From assembly GCA_964016885.1 (NCBI GenBank), contig OZ024743.1:161404441-161468440 (forward strand): a stretch of 64,000 nucleotides of DNA, in the 5' to 3' direction. Position numbers and translations under genes: made by a program. The notes beneath the pieces are model-generated. The model was not told the origin of the DNA. It did no database searches and saw only the letters and a program-made list of their open reading frames with translations. This DNA comes from Eledone cirrhosa (taxonomy: Eukaryota; Mollusca; Cephalopoda; Octopoda; Eledonidae). This document shows positions 19,741 through 30,787 of the stretch, piece by piece (position 1 is the first letter of the stretch; every line of letters begins with the position of its first letter).

Positions 19741-20924
19741 GCGCATGCTATATGTAGGATGTGAGTGAGCATCAGTTTTGAGAGTCAAAGATGAATGGTC
19801 TCTTTGGTCAATATAGTCCCCTCTTATTTGTTATATATTTATGTTTATGTGTTTGTATATCTGTGAAGGAAAGATAGGATTCATACATAAGTGTGTACTT
19901 GTGTATGTAATATAATTTACATAATCTCTTGATCTTCATAATATTTATTTAAAAGAGAGATGGTAAAAATCATCACACTAGAAGGCATTACAGGATCTAA
20001 TTTTATCTTGCTGAATTCTGAATTCATATCCTTTTGTGGTAGATAAAATAAGTAGCAGTAATAAACTAAGTACGTTTTTCATTCTAAAAATTAGCCTTGT
20101 GCATTTGTATTTTGCATTAAAGAATCCAGTATTAATATATGTCTGCTTTATTTTAAAAAAAGTTAATCAAAGGAAAGAGATGGATAGTCCCTGTAATTTT
20201 TGTTGGCTGTCCTTGGCTAATTGGACAGTTGTAGGTCAGTGTATTGCAAGAAAACATGAGTGGTGATCTAGACAATTGTAGTTCAGTAAAGGAAGGATTG
20301 AACAAGTGCCTAGAAGGTGAAACATAGGATTGCATGGTGGATCTGGGAAGTGGAATATAAGATTGAATGCCGTATCTGGAAGGTGAGACAAATCAAGAGT
20401 GGGAAGGGGAAAAAGAGAGATGGATGGAGAGAGTAGACAACTAGTTGGTTCAGGAGAGCAGAGACAATTGTTGTACTGATAGAAAATATAGAGAGAAGAG
20501 ATAGACTATGAACAAGAGGGTGTAATGCTTTGGTAAATAAATATTTGTTAATCAGTTGGATGGTCTTCTTTTGGATGTGGTCTGTATGTGTGTAGTTACC
20601 ATCCTATACATCTGAGTCACACTCCACTATAGATCATACATAAAATTTGTTGAGCAGTAAATTAACAGAAATTATAGAGGAGCAGACAAATTGTCTTCAT
20701 TTTTAATTCCAATATTCTATGTCATCTTATTCATATAATAATACAATAACTACCAATGATATATTGGGTCTCAGCAATTTTTTCTACAAGTATTGATCCC
20801 ATGTTAAATAGGAAATCATTGTTTAACAATCATTGAGATATATTCTCCCTATACATGGTATATCTTGGGTATATATCACAGTACATATATGTGGTACAAT
20901 ATATCAACACATATTATAATATAA
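19741..20924. other. No recognised gene
   Basis: About 1.2 kb of AT-rich sequence, with purine-rich GGAAGG-type stretches at 20280-20510. No coding or repeat signature that I can defend. Confidence 0.5.
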
Positions 20925-21325
20925 GTATTAGGGCTGTTGCCATGATAAAATGGACCCAGTACTCTCTGTAAAGTAGTTAATGTTGATAATGGCATCCAGC
21001 TGTAAAATCATGTCTAAAGGGTTGAGAGGACTCTTCAGTTACATCATGGAGATGACAAACTCTCACTGCTGGTATTACAAAGATGCATTCAGTACACACT
21101 ATAAAGTAGTTGGTGATAGAAGGGCATCCAACTACCGAAAGCTTACCAAACAAAAGGTCAAAGAAACTCTTTGATTATGTCAAATACATTACAACCTTCA
21201 TAGTGCTGGTGCCTTATTAAAATGCACTCACTGCACACTGTAAAATGCGGAAATATATGTAAGCATGTTACAACCTTCAACCCAGCTAACAAGGAAAGCA
21301 GCCATCAAATGATGATGATGCTGTG
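20925..21325 (+). repeat. Tandem array of about 135-base units ending in (GAT)n
   Basis: Units begin near 20930, 21064 and 21200. Each has a 'gctggt' segment, 'aaatg-ac-cag-ac-ct-taaagt', 'ggttggtg-ta-aagggcatcc' and an 'aaccttca'-type end. The last passes into 'aaatgatgatgatgctg'. The shared piece 'agggcatccaac' ties the array to the family-1 LINE 3' UTR. Confidence 0.75.
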
Positions 21326-21339
21326 TATCCCGATTTTTA

Positions 21340-21470
21340 GAATAGGCACACTGTCATAAGGGTTGACTAAAAAAGTTGGCATCAAGAAGGGCATCTGGCT
21401 GTAAAACATTCTCAAACCATCCCATCCAATCCCATGGCAGCATGGAATAGTCGACGTAGGAATGTCAAAG
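21340..21470 (+). mobile_element. Family-1 LINE tail fragment
   Basis: 'ggcatcaagaagggcatctg' and 'gctgtaaaacattct', followed by 'cccatggcagcatggaatag' and 'tcgacgtaggaat', a diverged version of the LINE 3' end. Confidence 0.6.
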
Positions 21471-22540
21471 AGGAGGGGGATTTTATATGGGGTGGGGAGC
21501 AATATATTACAACATGTATCACAATTTGTGTATGTGGTTCAAAATTCCAGTGCCATGCCCCCAAATGAAAAATTACCCCATTACATCTTTTCTTTCTTCA
21601 TCAACTCTTTCTCCCATATTTCTCATTTTACTCCTCTCACAAACTCTTGTCATTTGTCCTCACTTCTCCCCTCCAACTTCTCACATTTCATTCCACTTTT
21701 GTATTCCTTCATTATTACGACAGTATTTGATACCATCAACTGATTGAAGAACAGTAAAAGAGTCAACTTGATTAAAGGTGAACATTTAATATGCTTAGAT
21801 CCTAGTTTTTAACAGAGGATCACAAAATACATCAGCTTGATAAAGAAATGACAAACAACCCTGTTTAGTGTGTAGATGAAATTCGTAGATAAAGAAGGTA
21901 TGTGTTTAGATCATACCAAAGAAGTTCCAAACTTCTTGAATATAGACTTCAAAAGGTTTAACGTTGAATGTGGTAAAGACCAAAAGTTTCAAAGTGGGGA
22001 CACAATGCCAGTGTCATGAGAGAAGTGGCCTTACTAGACATATAAGAAGTCTATGCTGGTTGGTGGGTGCAAATAATGGATTCACAAAAAATGCAGCGAA
22101 ATCATTGACAGACTTACAAGGTTCCAGAAATTAGATACACCGGATTTACTAGAATAGCTAGCAACAATGGCAACCATGCATCAAAGACTATAAACTGCTC
22201 TTTGTTTCATAGAATTGATGGAGAAATTTTGTGAACCCAATGATATTGGTTTTAGGATTCATGAAAGATAGATGTTTGTGTATTCTTGAATTGTCTTTCT
22301 TGGTGTATATATTTGTCCTATATTTCAGCTGCTTTGCACAATTTAATACCTTATTGAATTAGCTACCAGTGTAAAAACTATTAGTTATAAAGCCATTAGA
22401 TACATATTTTTCTGGGTATAGGATTTCTGACAATGAATCCAACTAGGTTTCCAAGACATCATATTTCCATATGTCCCAAGAGCGCCTCTACAACTCTGAC
22501 AGGAGTTGAGGGCCTAAAGAAATATATATATATACTAGCA
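21471..22540. other. No recognised gene
   Basis: Pyrimidine-rich at 21590-21710 (TTCTCCTCT type), otherwise AT-rich unique sequence. No consensus-flanked exon with recognisable protein was found. Confidence 0.5.
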
Positions 22541-23425
22541 GTGGTACCCGGCGTTGCACGAGATAAGGTATTTTGGAACTCAGGCCGCCAAGAGACCTAA
22601 ATGCATGCCTGGACAATATGTAAAGAAAATAAACCGAATACTCTGATGGCTGGATAATCTTTAAGATTTTCCTCGATGAAGAAGGAAAAATGTAGGTTTT
22701 CACCTAATGCGAGCCCTAGGGCATCAAGAAAATAAATTTTTTTTATGTGCCTAATATGCCTTGAAATTTTGGGAAAATTGGCTAGACGTAACGACTCAAA
22801 AAAGCCCTAAAAAGCTGAAAAAAATGAAGTTTTTCACCTAATGGGGGCCCTAGGCCATAAAAAAGTTGGATTTTCTTTGCTCACGGTATGAAGAAGAGAC
22901 TGACTAATACATAGTTACAATTTCAAGGAAATCGGCCTGACATAACGCCTAAAAAAACTCATAAAAAAGCTGAAAAAACGCAATTGTCACCTAATGAGGA
23001 CCCTAGGGGATCAAAAAGTTGAATTTTGTATGTGCATAACACTCCCTGAAACATAAGTAATGCACATGTAAAGTTTGAAAAACGTCGGTTGGGTACTTCT
23101 CGAGTTTTAGGGATTCAAACTCACAGTGACAGACACCCTCAGGGAAGTGACGTAATGCAGACAGTCAGACATACAAACAGATATTATAAGGATGTGACGT
23201 TATATATATGTATCTATCTAAAAGGACAAAGACTAAGAATTATAGAGAGAGATCGCCTAATGCAGTCTCTAGGGCATTGAAAATTTGAACTTCTTTTTGC
23301 TCAGAACACTCCCTGAAACATAAGTATTACATGTATAAAGTTTGAAAACAGTCGGTTGGGTGCTTCTCGAGTTTTAAGGATTCAAACTCACACACGCACA
23401 CACAGACAGACATCCTCAGTTTTAT
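22541..23425. mobile_element. Dispersed element starting 'acccggcgttgc' with internal repeats
   Basis: It begins right after a TA run with 'ctagcagtggtacccggcgt' and ends near 'acacacagacagacatcctc' before another TA-type stretch. Inside, the phrase CACCTAATG-G--CCCTAGG recurs at 22701, 22835, 22988 and, in altered form, 23254, a spacing of about 134, 153 and 266 bases. A second long phrase, 'cactccctgaaacataagta' through 'tcggttgggt', occurs at 23041 and 23308. No protein is encoded. Similar 'acccggcgttgc' starts occur in many invertebrate genomes, but I cannot name the family. Confidence 0.6.
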
Positions 23426-23797
23426 GTATATAGATATAATTACATAAAAATTTACACACATACATGGATGCACATATTCATGTATGTTTGTATCTGAGGG
23501 TGTGTTAGAAATATAGTTTTAAAAAAGGCACCAGATGTTATCAAGTACTGAATTATTTTCCAAACATGTATAAACACAGCATAGAGTTACTTAGTAATAA
23601 ATATTATGTATCAACATGTGACAATTGTTGTATACACCACTATTGAATACCTTACTCTTGGTAGTACATCTCTGCAGTATTTTCTTATTCCTAATACACC
23701 ACACCTGCTACCTGATCATTTTGATCTTCATTGTCAATGAGGGAACCAATATATCATCATTCAACCCAGTAGCCAAATCTCTAAAATCATATATTAG
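23426..23797. other. No recognised gene
   Basis: AT-rich sequence with a few CA/TA runs; nothing recognised. Confidence 0.5.
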
Positions 23798-23905
23798 ATA
23801 AGATAGTCCTTGGTACATAATGTCAAAAATGGGGACAGGATGGTCGTGGCTGCTTGATAAAGGCTGATCTGGTGCTAAGCAACAATACTACCAGCTCTGA
23901 GCCAA
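23798..23905 (+). repeat. Dispersed repeat D
   Basis: 'tccttggtacataatgtcaa', then 'ggacaggatggtcgtggctg' and 'ggctgatctggtgctaagca'. It matches the repeat at 39040-39160 in order, with an internal gap. Confidence 0.55.
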
Positions 23906-25539
23906 TAAATAAGCCTGTTGTTTTGTGATTTGAGCCACTAAAAATAGCTACCAAATATTTCTCGAATCTCAACCTACTGTTTTAAAAAAACAGCAAAAGC
24001 AGAATAACACAATGGATAATGTTTCCCTAGATTCACTGTGTATGGATTAAACACAGAATTGTCTTGTTTGAATATTTTTGATCATAGGCTTGTTGGATCA
24101 GGACTTGTTTGGGAAAGATGAACAAAAGCAACAATTCTGTTAGATATAATAAAGCTGACTCATTTAAGACAGCTTCTGAAATGTTATCAATGTAAAACTT
24201 GTCATGCATTTGAGAAATTGTGGTTATGTGCAAAATGCAAACTCAACAGTCTACTGGTGATATATTTGTATGTCCAAACTCTATTATATCCATAAGGTCA
24301 ACATGTGGAAGAAATCATTCTTGCAAGTCCAGAGAATATAGTAGATGGATTAAAACTTTTAGCCTACTTCTTCAGCTTTCAAATTGTTATGGATTTCTTT
24401 AAACAAACTTTCCTCAGAAAACATTTAATTCTCCTTTTCTCTCTTATTTAAAATTGCTAAAAGTTGGTGGGTAGAGTTAGATTTCCATGAGAAATTTACT
24501 TGAATGTTTCAGGTGCTGAGATACTGATCGTATGTTTGTCATTAACTTTACGCAAGACATCTTAATATTTTTATCCCAGTCTGTTTGAATTCACCTGATT
24601 TCGCTCCAATTTCATAGTTAAATTGTCAATAAAGTAGAGTTGCTGCAATTATGCATAATAAATATAATTTAAACTCTGTCAATATCCATCTGCCTCAGGT
24701 TCTAAATACAAATTGTCTTGCTTTAACATGTATCTAAATTTAAACTTCTGTTACGAAATTATTTTAGATCCATTTCTTACGTTCTAAACACCAACCTAAT
24801 AATGAAAAGTTAGTTATTTTACGGCAGTCCCTCTAAATCAATTGAAAAACATAGACAGTGCTTTTCATTAGAAATATCGCAATAAAAGCTAAACTCATCT
24901 CATGGAAAATTTTCTACTGAAAGAAAAATATCTCAGAAATTTTGAAAATTCAAATCATGTATTTTGATTGCTGAAACCTAAATGAAATCCATGTTTGACT
25001 TGTTAAATTTGCTACTCAGACTTTTTTGTCAGATCACAAGATGTAAAAGGAAAGGAAGACACAACAGATTAAATATAGAATTCATTACAAGAGATTATCT
25101 GAACAAATCTGTAATAATTAAAGCTGAACAAATTGTAGAATAATCCAGAACGGTCAACAATGAAAGAATCTCTTTGAAAGAACTAATGTTTAAGGCATGC
25201 AATGAGATAATGTTTAGACAGGTTAGGAAGAAAAGATATATCACCTCCAGTTGGTGGATGCCAAGCTCATATCCCATTGCTAGCATTTTCATATTTTTTA
25301 CCAGAACACTTAATTCTACTGGAAAAGAAATATCAAAACTTTCTTGGAAAGTTGTTGTTTATTATACTAGTGTTCAAGCCAAGAGAAGATTTATTTTTTA
25401 ACTTCAGCATCTAGGCTTAAGCACAAAAAACCATGAGATGTGTTCAGCTATAAAATGTGGAAATATTGTTTTTATCATTTCAGTTGTCTTGATAGTAGAA
25501 TCTGTAGAGTGGCAAACAATATGTCCTGCTGTATTTAGT
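23906..25539. other. No recognised gene
   Basis: Over 1.6 kb of AT-rich sequence. Short open frames on both strands have no domain signature. No repeat family identified elsewhere in the window was found in it. Confidence 0.5.
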
Positions 25540-25790
25540 TATGTGCCCTTGTGTTCTGAGTTCTAGTAGCACTCCCTAGATCAACTTTTCCTTTCAGCCT
25601 TCCAAACAAAAGAAACTGTTCATTAGATCAAACCAAGGAAACTGTGTTTCCATTGGTCTTTCAATTGCTGATATTATCTGTTGTTCATAACTCTTGCCAG
25701 AAGCATCACAGCTTTTCTGGTGACAAGTGACAGGATATAAACTCAGAATTCACAGAACTAGAACAGATAGCACAAAGAATTCCATCCAAC
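25540..25790 (-). mobile_element. SINE-A, decayed minus copy
   Basis: 'gaaactgtgtttccattggt' and 'ctttcaattgctgatatta' are the reverse complement of the 3' body of the SINE at 1663-1895 ('agtattagcaattggaaaga', 'ccaacggaaaca'). 'aaactcagaattcaca' near 25740 fits the complement of a B-box region. Confidence 0.55.
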
Positions 25791-25814
25791 TTTTTAACAC
25801 TTCCACCAACCCAC

Positions 25815-26480
25815 TGTCCCTAGACTGGTGATACAGGTCGCAGGTGGTAAATAGGAATATGGCTACCAGATATGATGGTTAGTTGCAATATAAGCATGCT
25901 ACTGCTGGACCAACAGCAGTAAATTACTTGGAGAGATGGAGTAATGGGTGACACTGTTAGCTGCCAAAAAACTCTCACAAACCAGCGATGATGAGATGAG
26001 TAAAGACTACTTCTAAAAAACTTAGTCCTCGCAGGTCTAAAAAAAGTATGAAATTGGCTTGAATGAGACCAACAAAACACTGCAATATGGCAAGAAACAG
26101 TAAAGGCATCCATACAAATTCATCCTTCATATGGGATAACAAGGAATGCATTCAAGCCTTAGGTAGAGGCACTTGTTCGAAAATATATTGCAGTCTCCAC
26201 CCAATGCTGCAAGAATTGGCAACGGGCCTGCAACCTCTCCAGGAAGGTGTGGGATGGAAGCACAAAGGTTATGTATCCCAAGACCCCAGAAAGGGTCCGG
26301 AAGGGAGCACCATTGACATTTAGTAACTGGAACATTACAACCCTTACAAGCAAAAAGCAGGAACTAGTGGAGGAGGTCAGATGCTACCGGCTAGATATAG
26401 TCAAAGTTTCCTCAACAAAGTTCCATACTAGCATTACCATTATATTCTGCATGGAACCATCATCTAAACTATAATAAAGG
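25815..26480 (+). pseudogene. 5' end of a LINE with endonuclease start
   Basis: A + strand frame at about 26317-26450 reads TFSNWNITTLTSKKQELVEE and then YRLDIVKVSSTKFH. This is the N-terminus of the APE-like endonuclease of RTE-type LINEs, where the usual pattern is WNVRTLT and YRLDIVGVSSTK. The upstream 500 bases (25815-26316) have a leader-like, less AT-rich composition and end in 'agggtccggaagggagcacc'. The sequence stops being recognisable after 26480, so the rest of the endonuclease and the reverse transcriptase are missing here. Confidence 0.6.
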
Positions 26481-26844
26481 AAGGTCTGCAGGACTTCGTA
26501 CGGTTTATTTCTTTTAATCCAGTTAGTAAAATAAGTTGGATTACTTTGAATAAATAATGAATGAATATTACATAATTTATGTACTCAATTTCGTAAATAA
26601 AAATAATTTCGTAGAAATAAATAATTTAAAATTGACTTCTTTTCAAAGTTGCACTTCCGGTATATCGTCGCCAGCACCACCACCTCAACTACCATATATA
26701 TAGAAAGAGAGAGTGTGTGATGAGAGAGATAGAGAGATTATGACTTTCTACACTTGACACGTATGATTGTGCACATACATACATCTATATGTATGAGTAT
26801 ATAACTATAATCGCGCAAACACAAACTTACACTCTCACGGACAT
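26481..26844. other. No recognised gene
   Basis: AT-rich sequence with a GAGAGA-rich patch at 26702-26738. Confidence 0.5.
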
Positions 26845-26998
26845 AATTCACACAAATACACATACTTTCACACAAATATACATACATTCACACATATACT
26901 TTCACACAAATATACATACATTCACACAAATATTCATACATTCACACATATACATTTACACAAACATACATACATTCACACTAACACACACATACAGT
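26845..26998. repeat. Degenerate CACA/ATACA minisatellite
   Basis: About seven imperfect units of the form TTCACACAAATATACATACA, 18 to 24 bases each. The repeating FTQIYIHSHI frame is an artefact of the array. Confidence 0.85.
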
Positions 26999-27092
26999 CA
27001 CGATAGCGTTCGGTTTAATTGGAGATTGGAGGGTAAAACAAGTATAATGTTTTATTTATTAACTCTTTTTTTTAAAACTTATTTAATATAAT

Positions 27093-27283
27093 TGTTTCTA
27101 CTTTAGGCACAAGGCCAGCAATTACCCAGTGCATTACTGGTACTTTATTTTATCGACCCTGTAAGAATGAAAGGCAAAGTCAACCTCGGCAGGATTTGAA
27201 CTAAGATCGTAAAGGGACGTAACTATGCTGGAAAGCATTGTGTCTGACCCTCTACCGATACTGCCAATCCACCGCTTATTTAA
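27093..27283 (-). mobile_element. SINE-B, near full length
   Basis: Minus copy from 'ataattgtttctactttagg' to 'cgatactgccaatccaccgc', including 'cggcaggatttgaactaaga' over the B-box region. The 'aatataatg' sequence on both sides could be a target duplication. Confidence 0.9.
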
Positions 27284-27483
27284 TATAATGGTTACAGAAT
27301 GAACACACTAACAAATATAATATATACAAAGGAAAGGGAAAGGAAAAAGAGAAAGAGAAAAAATACACAAGCAAGTAATACATACATCTTAGACCCCATA
27401 GAACAAAATGCAGACGAAAGGGGTGAAAAAACGAGCTGCTACCAGAGCAAAAGATAGCAATATTGAGAGGAGCACTGGGAAAC
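27284..27483. other. A-rich unassigned sequence
   Basis: Purine-rich GGAAAGAGAAAG-type sequence near 27330-27365, nothing recognised. Confidence 0.5.
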
Positions 27484-27900
27484 CTATCTAATAATTTTTG
27501 AGGCAGCTGAACACGCTCGCAGCGTTACCTGGGGCGATGGCAAGGCTGAGGTGCTGGAACAACCAAGTGCCCTCACGAGCATCACCAGTTACCTCTGTTT
27601 GGTGAGCCGCCAGTGAAGATAAGAACCTCGCTGTCAGTAGCCTGACTCCCCCAAACATCTCAAACGCCACAGGCTGGATAATGAAGTTAGCTGACAAAAC
27701 ACAGTATTTTAGGATTTTGTTCCGTTCAGCTGCGGATGATGTAGCTCTCGCCCTTACCGCTGCATCCAGAATGTGGGAAGAAGCAAAAGTGTCACTAACT
27801 GTGATGTCCCAGGTAAGGCACCTGCCTCTTGACCAGGAGCACAGAGTTAGACAGTCAAGTTTCTCATCAATTCAGGACAACCCAGATGGTTCCAAAATTG
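27484..27900 (-). pseudogene. Non-LTR retrotransposon ORF2 C-terminal fragment (family 5)
   Basis: The minus strand from about 27870 reads SRGRCLTWDITVSDTFASS, then AERNKILKYC, FIIQPVAFEMFGGV and VTGDAREGTWLFQHLSLAIA, ending GNAASVFSCL and a stop at 27488. These are the closing blocks of a widespread invertebrate LINE ORF2: WD-T--DT-A, then -PVA-ET-G--G, then VTG-----LFQR-S-A---GNA. The frame is open over about 380 bases, better preserved than most copies here. Everything upstream, including the reverse transcriptase core, is absent. Confidence 0.7.
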
Positions 27901-28084
27901 AGGGGATGTTTGCCCAGGCCAAAGCTCTTGAGTGGCAATAGGACAGTGTGTGTATGTGCGCGTGCATGAGTTTGTCGGCGTTTTTAAATTAGAGACACGT
28001 GTGTGTGTGTCACTGTTTTTAAGTTAGAGACATATATGTGTGTATCCCTTTCCTTCCTTTTACACACATATACATTCACACAAA
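27901..28084. other. TG/CA-rich spacer
   Basis: Contains GTGTGT runs at 27947-28040; no recognised content. Confidence 0.5.
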
Positions 28085-28760
28085 CACATACACATTGCGT
28101 GATGGATGGATGAACAGAAGTCCCTCAAATTTATATTCATGTGAATGAAGTTCTACTGAAGCAGTTAGAGAAGTTTAAGTATCTTGGAGCCGTGTTCATG
28201 AGTTATGGAATGCAGGAGACTGAATTAAGTGCAAGAATTGCAAAATCTGATGCAGTAAAGCACCAGCCTCAGCATTCAGATGAAGTGGGGTAGGTGTAAA
28301 AGCCAAACTCGCTGTCTACCTGGTATTCCTCCTGCCAACTCTTACCAAGGATCATTAATCTTGAGTAATGACCAAAATACATTTGCAAATAAAAGTGGCA
28401 GAAATGGGATTCCTCCGAAGGGTCTTTGGAGTAACGTTACTCGATAAAGAGCATAGCTCAGAGACCAGAGAGTCGCTCCTGGTAGAGCCGCTATTTCTCC
28501 GAATTGAGAGATCACAACTCCGATATTATGAGCATGTGGTTAGAATGTCTCAGTAAAGAATCACTAGATGCATTTTACTGGCAAAACCAACTGGCAAGAG
28601 ACCCAGAGGTAGACCTTGAGCAAGATAGTTGGATAACATCCATGAGCTTGGCTGGTCACGCTTTGGGATCCAGCTGGATCAGTTAGAGATGTTTGCTACT
28701 GACAGACTCGCTGGAAGGAGTGTTTGAGAAGAACTCTGCCCCCACGACCCTCTCAGAAAT
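28085..28760 (+). pseudogene. LINE ORF2 C-terminal region (family 2)
   Basis: Fragments in order on the + strand are LLKQLEKFKYLGAVFMSYGM, ELSARIAKSDAV, VAEMGFLRRVFGVTLLDKEH, FLRIERSQLRYYEHVVRMSQ, LLAKPTGKRPRGRP, ARWLDNIHELGWSRFGIQ and DRLAGRSV. The pattern YLGAVF, GFLRR--GVTLLDK, IERSQLR--H--RM, GKRPRGRP-RW and LDNI--LGW is that of the region after the reverse transcriptase core in a distinct LINE family. Stops interrupt it in several places. Minus copies of other parts are at 54930-55262 and 55985-56175. Confidence 0.7.
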
Positions 28761-29557
28761 AAGTGGGTGAAGAAGAAGATATTGTCAATTTACTTTTCAA
28801 TTTACATATATCTATATGCATATATATTTGCGTATAATACCAATATGTACACCGAACGGCGGTTTTTCTGCTAGTTACATATAATTTATGTAGGATCAGC
28901 ATTAAAAGATATACAATGTATGACATAAGTATTACCAGATATATGCACATATGAAAAACACAGAGCTCAGTAATATTTTGATAAGCCACTTGGGGAGAGC
29001 ATGTAATGAATTGACATACTGCTGTTAAAAATTATGGATGTAACATGAAATCAACACTTAATTCTGTAAAATATATCACACACAGACATACACACATAGG
29101 ACAGGCTTTCACAGAATTTCCTTTCATGAAATTCAACCTAAAGCTATTGTTTAGGACACTTTCCCAAAGTGTTGCACTGTTGAATCATACCTAGAAACAT
29201 TGTGAAGCAAACTCCTTAACCACACATCTATGCCAGCACCCATTATAACCTGGAGGAATTAAATTAAACAAGTAGCTCTCATATGTTTCTGCCACATCTG
29301 CTATCTGAATCTACAATATCACCCTTATTTTGTCAATCTTGCAAGGCATGTAAGTTGTACAATATAAACATTTACAAAGCAAGTGGGGCGATAGTGTAAA
29401 ATTACACACACATGTATATCAGGTCCAAACACAGAGGAACCAAACTCCCACTGTCATCGCCTTCATCTCTCTTGCCCTCCCCGTCTTTCATTTTAATGAG
29501 CATATGGAGTCCGGCGGACAATAGAGAAGGCGAAACATTTACAGTCCAGTATATTAT
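28761..29557. other. No recognised gene
   Basis: AT-rich unique sequence. 'cctccccgtctttcatttta' near 29476 and 'agtccggcggacaatagaga' near 29509 are less AT-rich but not recognised. Confidence 0.5.
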
Positions 29558-29842
29558 ATTGTCAACATTATGAGACATATAATATGTACAATGTCAACAT
29601 TTCCTCACCAGTATATCTTGTCAACATTTACAAGTTAGTATGTATTGTGAATATTGTCAACTTGTCAGCATTAAGAAACATGTAAACTTAAAGTATCATC
29701 TCCAAGCCAGCATATAATGTCAACATTGCCAAGAACACATGTAATGTCAATAACAGACAGGCATGTAGTATTGACATTACTTGGCTACCTGATAATGTTG
29801 ACATTACATGACTATGCTGCTACCTAGGAATGATGACATTAC
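29558..29842. repeat. Degenerate array of 'aatgtcaacatt' motifs that reverses orientation
   Basis: The motif (A)TGTCAACATT recurs at about 29561, 29593, 29620, 29656, 29719 and 29746. It then appears as its complement (AATGTTGACATT-like) at about 29768, 29794 and 29829. Spacing is 25 to 60 bases, with filler such as 'accagtatat' and 'acatgtaat' that is also partly repeated. Confidence 0.7.
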
Positions 29843-29929
29843 ATTTGACCTGACAGAAATAGCTGCCAAATTTCCTTCAAATCACATTACTCTCTGGAAA
29901 AAGGAGGAAGTGTGGATAATGTGGTCCTA

Positions 29930-30012
29930 GATATAGATTGTCTAACAAAATGAAAGGATGTTGTGGCTAGAATGCCTTTTATCGTAGGTCTGTAGCACCT
30001 AACAACAACAAT
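29930..30012 (+). repeat. Dispersed repeat D, fragment
   Basis: 'tcctagatatagattgtcta' then 'aggatgttgtggctagaatg' and 'ccttttatcgtaggtctg' match the repeat at 39040-39130. Confidence 0.65.
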
Positions 30013-30327
30013 ATCCAGTGTTCAAATCTGACAGTTTTGATTAGTTATTGATATATATGATATTCATTAAAAATATCATTTAAGTATTTAGGTGATAATC
30101 AATACCTAATTACTGACAGTTATGTCTGTTTGATTGTATTTCATGGTTTGTGTTTGATCTGTTCACTTCATCATAGTTCTCAATAAGAAGTAAATGTTTG
30201 CAGACTTCAGTTTTATGATCACACAAGTTTGTGTGGCAGCTTTTTTTTTTTAATATGTATTTTATCTATTGTTATTACAAGTGTTTATCTGTGTTTTCGC
30301 CTAAATATAATATGAAACAGGAACTGA
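30013..30327. other. No recognised gene
   Basis: AT-rich unique sequence with a T run at 30241-30252. Confidence 0.5.
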
Positions 30328-30521
30328 CTGGGGGGGATTGGCAGTATCAGTTGAAGGTCGGACGCATGCTTTCCAGCATAGTTACGTCCCTTTACGGTCT
30401 GAGTTCAAATCCTGCCACGGTTAACTTTGCCTTTCATCCTTACGGGGTAGATAAAATATAGTACCAGTAATGTACTTGGTAATTGTTGGCCTTGTGCCAA
30501 AAGTAGAAACAATTATTAATA
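30328..30521 (+). mobile_element. SINE-B, near full length
   Basis: 'ggattggcagtatcagttga', 'ggtctgagttcaaatcctgc' (B-box region), 'gcctttcatccttacggggt' and the 3' end 'gccaaaagtagaaacaatta'. Confidence 0.92.
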
Positions 30522-30718
30522 TGGTGACACGATAAAAAGCACCCAGTCCACACTGTAACATGGTTGGTGTTAGGAAGAGCATACAGCCATAGAAACCAAG
30601 CCAAAATACAGATCCACATGTGCATGTGGTCTCCGGACCTCACTTGTTTAATAGTATGACAAAGCATCTAACTGATGCAAGTGTGGAAAAATAGACCTTA
30701 AATGATGATGATGTTATA
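30522..30718 (+). mobile_element. Family-1 LINE or SINE-A tail fragment
   Basis: 'acccagtccacactgtaaca', 'ggttggtgttaggaagagca' and 'aaccaagccaaaatacagat', ending 'aaatgatgatgatgtta'. It abuts the preceding SINE-B. Confidence 0.75.
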
Positions 30719-30787
30719 TATATAACACAAACTTCAAAAAACGAAACAATCACTTGATCATCACTTGATCAGGGAAACAATCACTTG

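Noticed and set aside
26789..27091. 100-codon frame with HTFTQIYIHS-type repeats
   Set aside because: Translation of a CACA/ATACA minisatellite.
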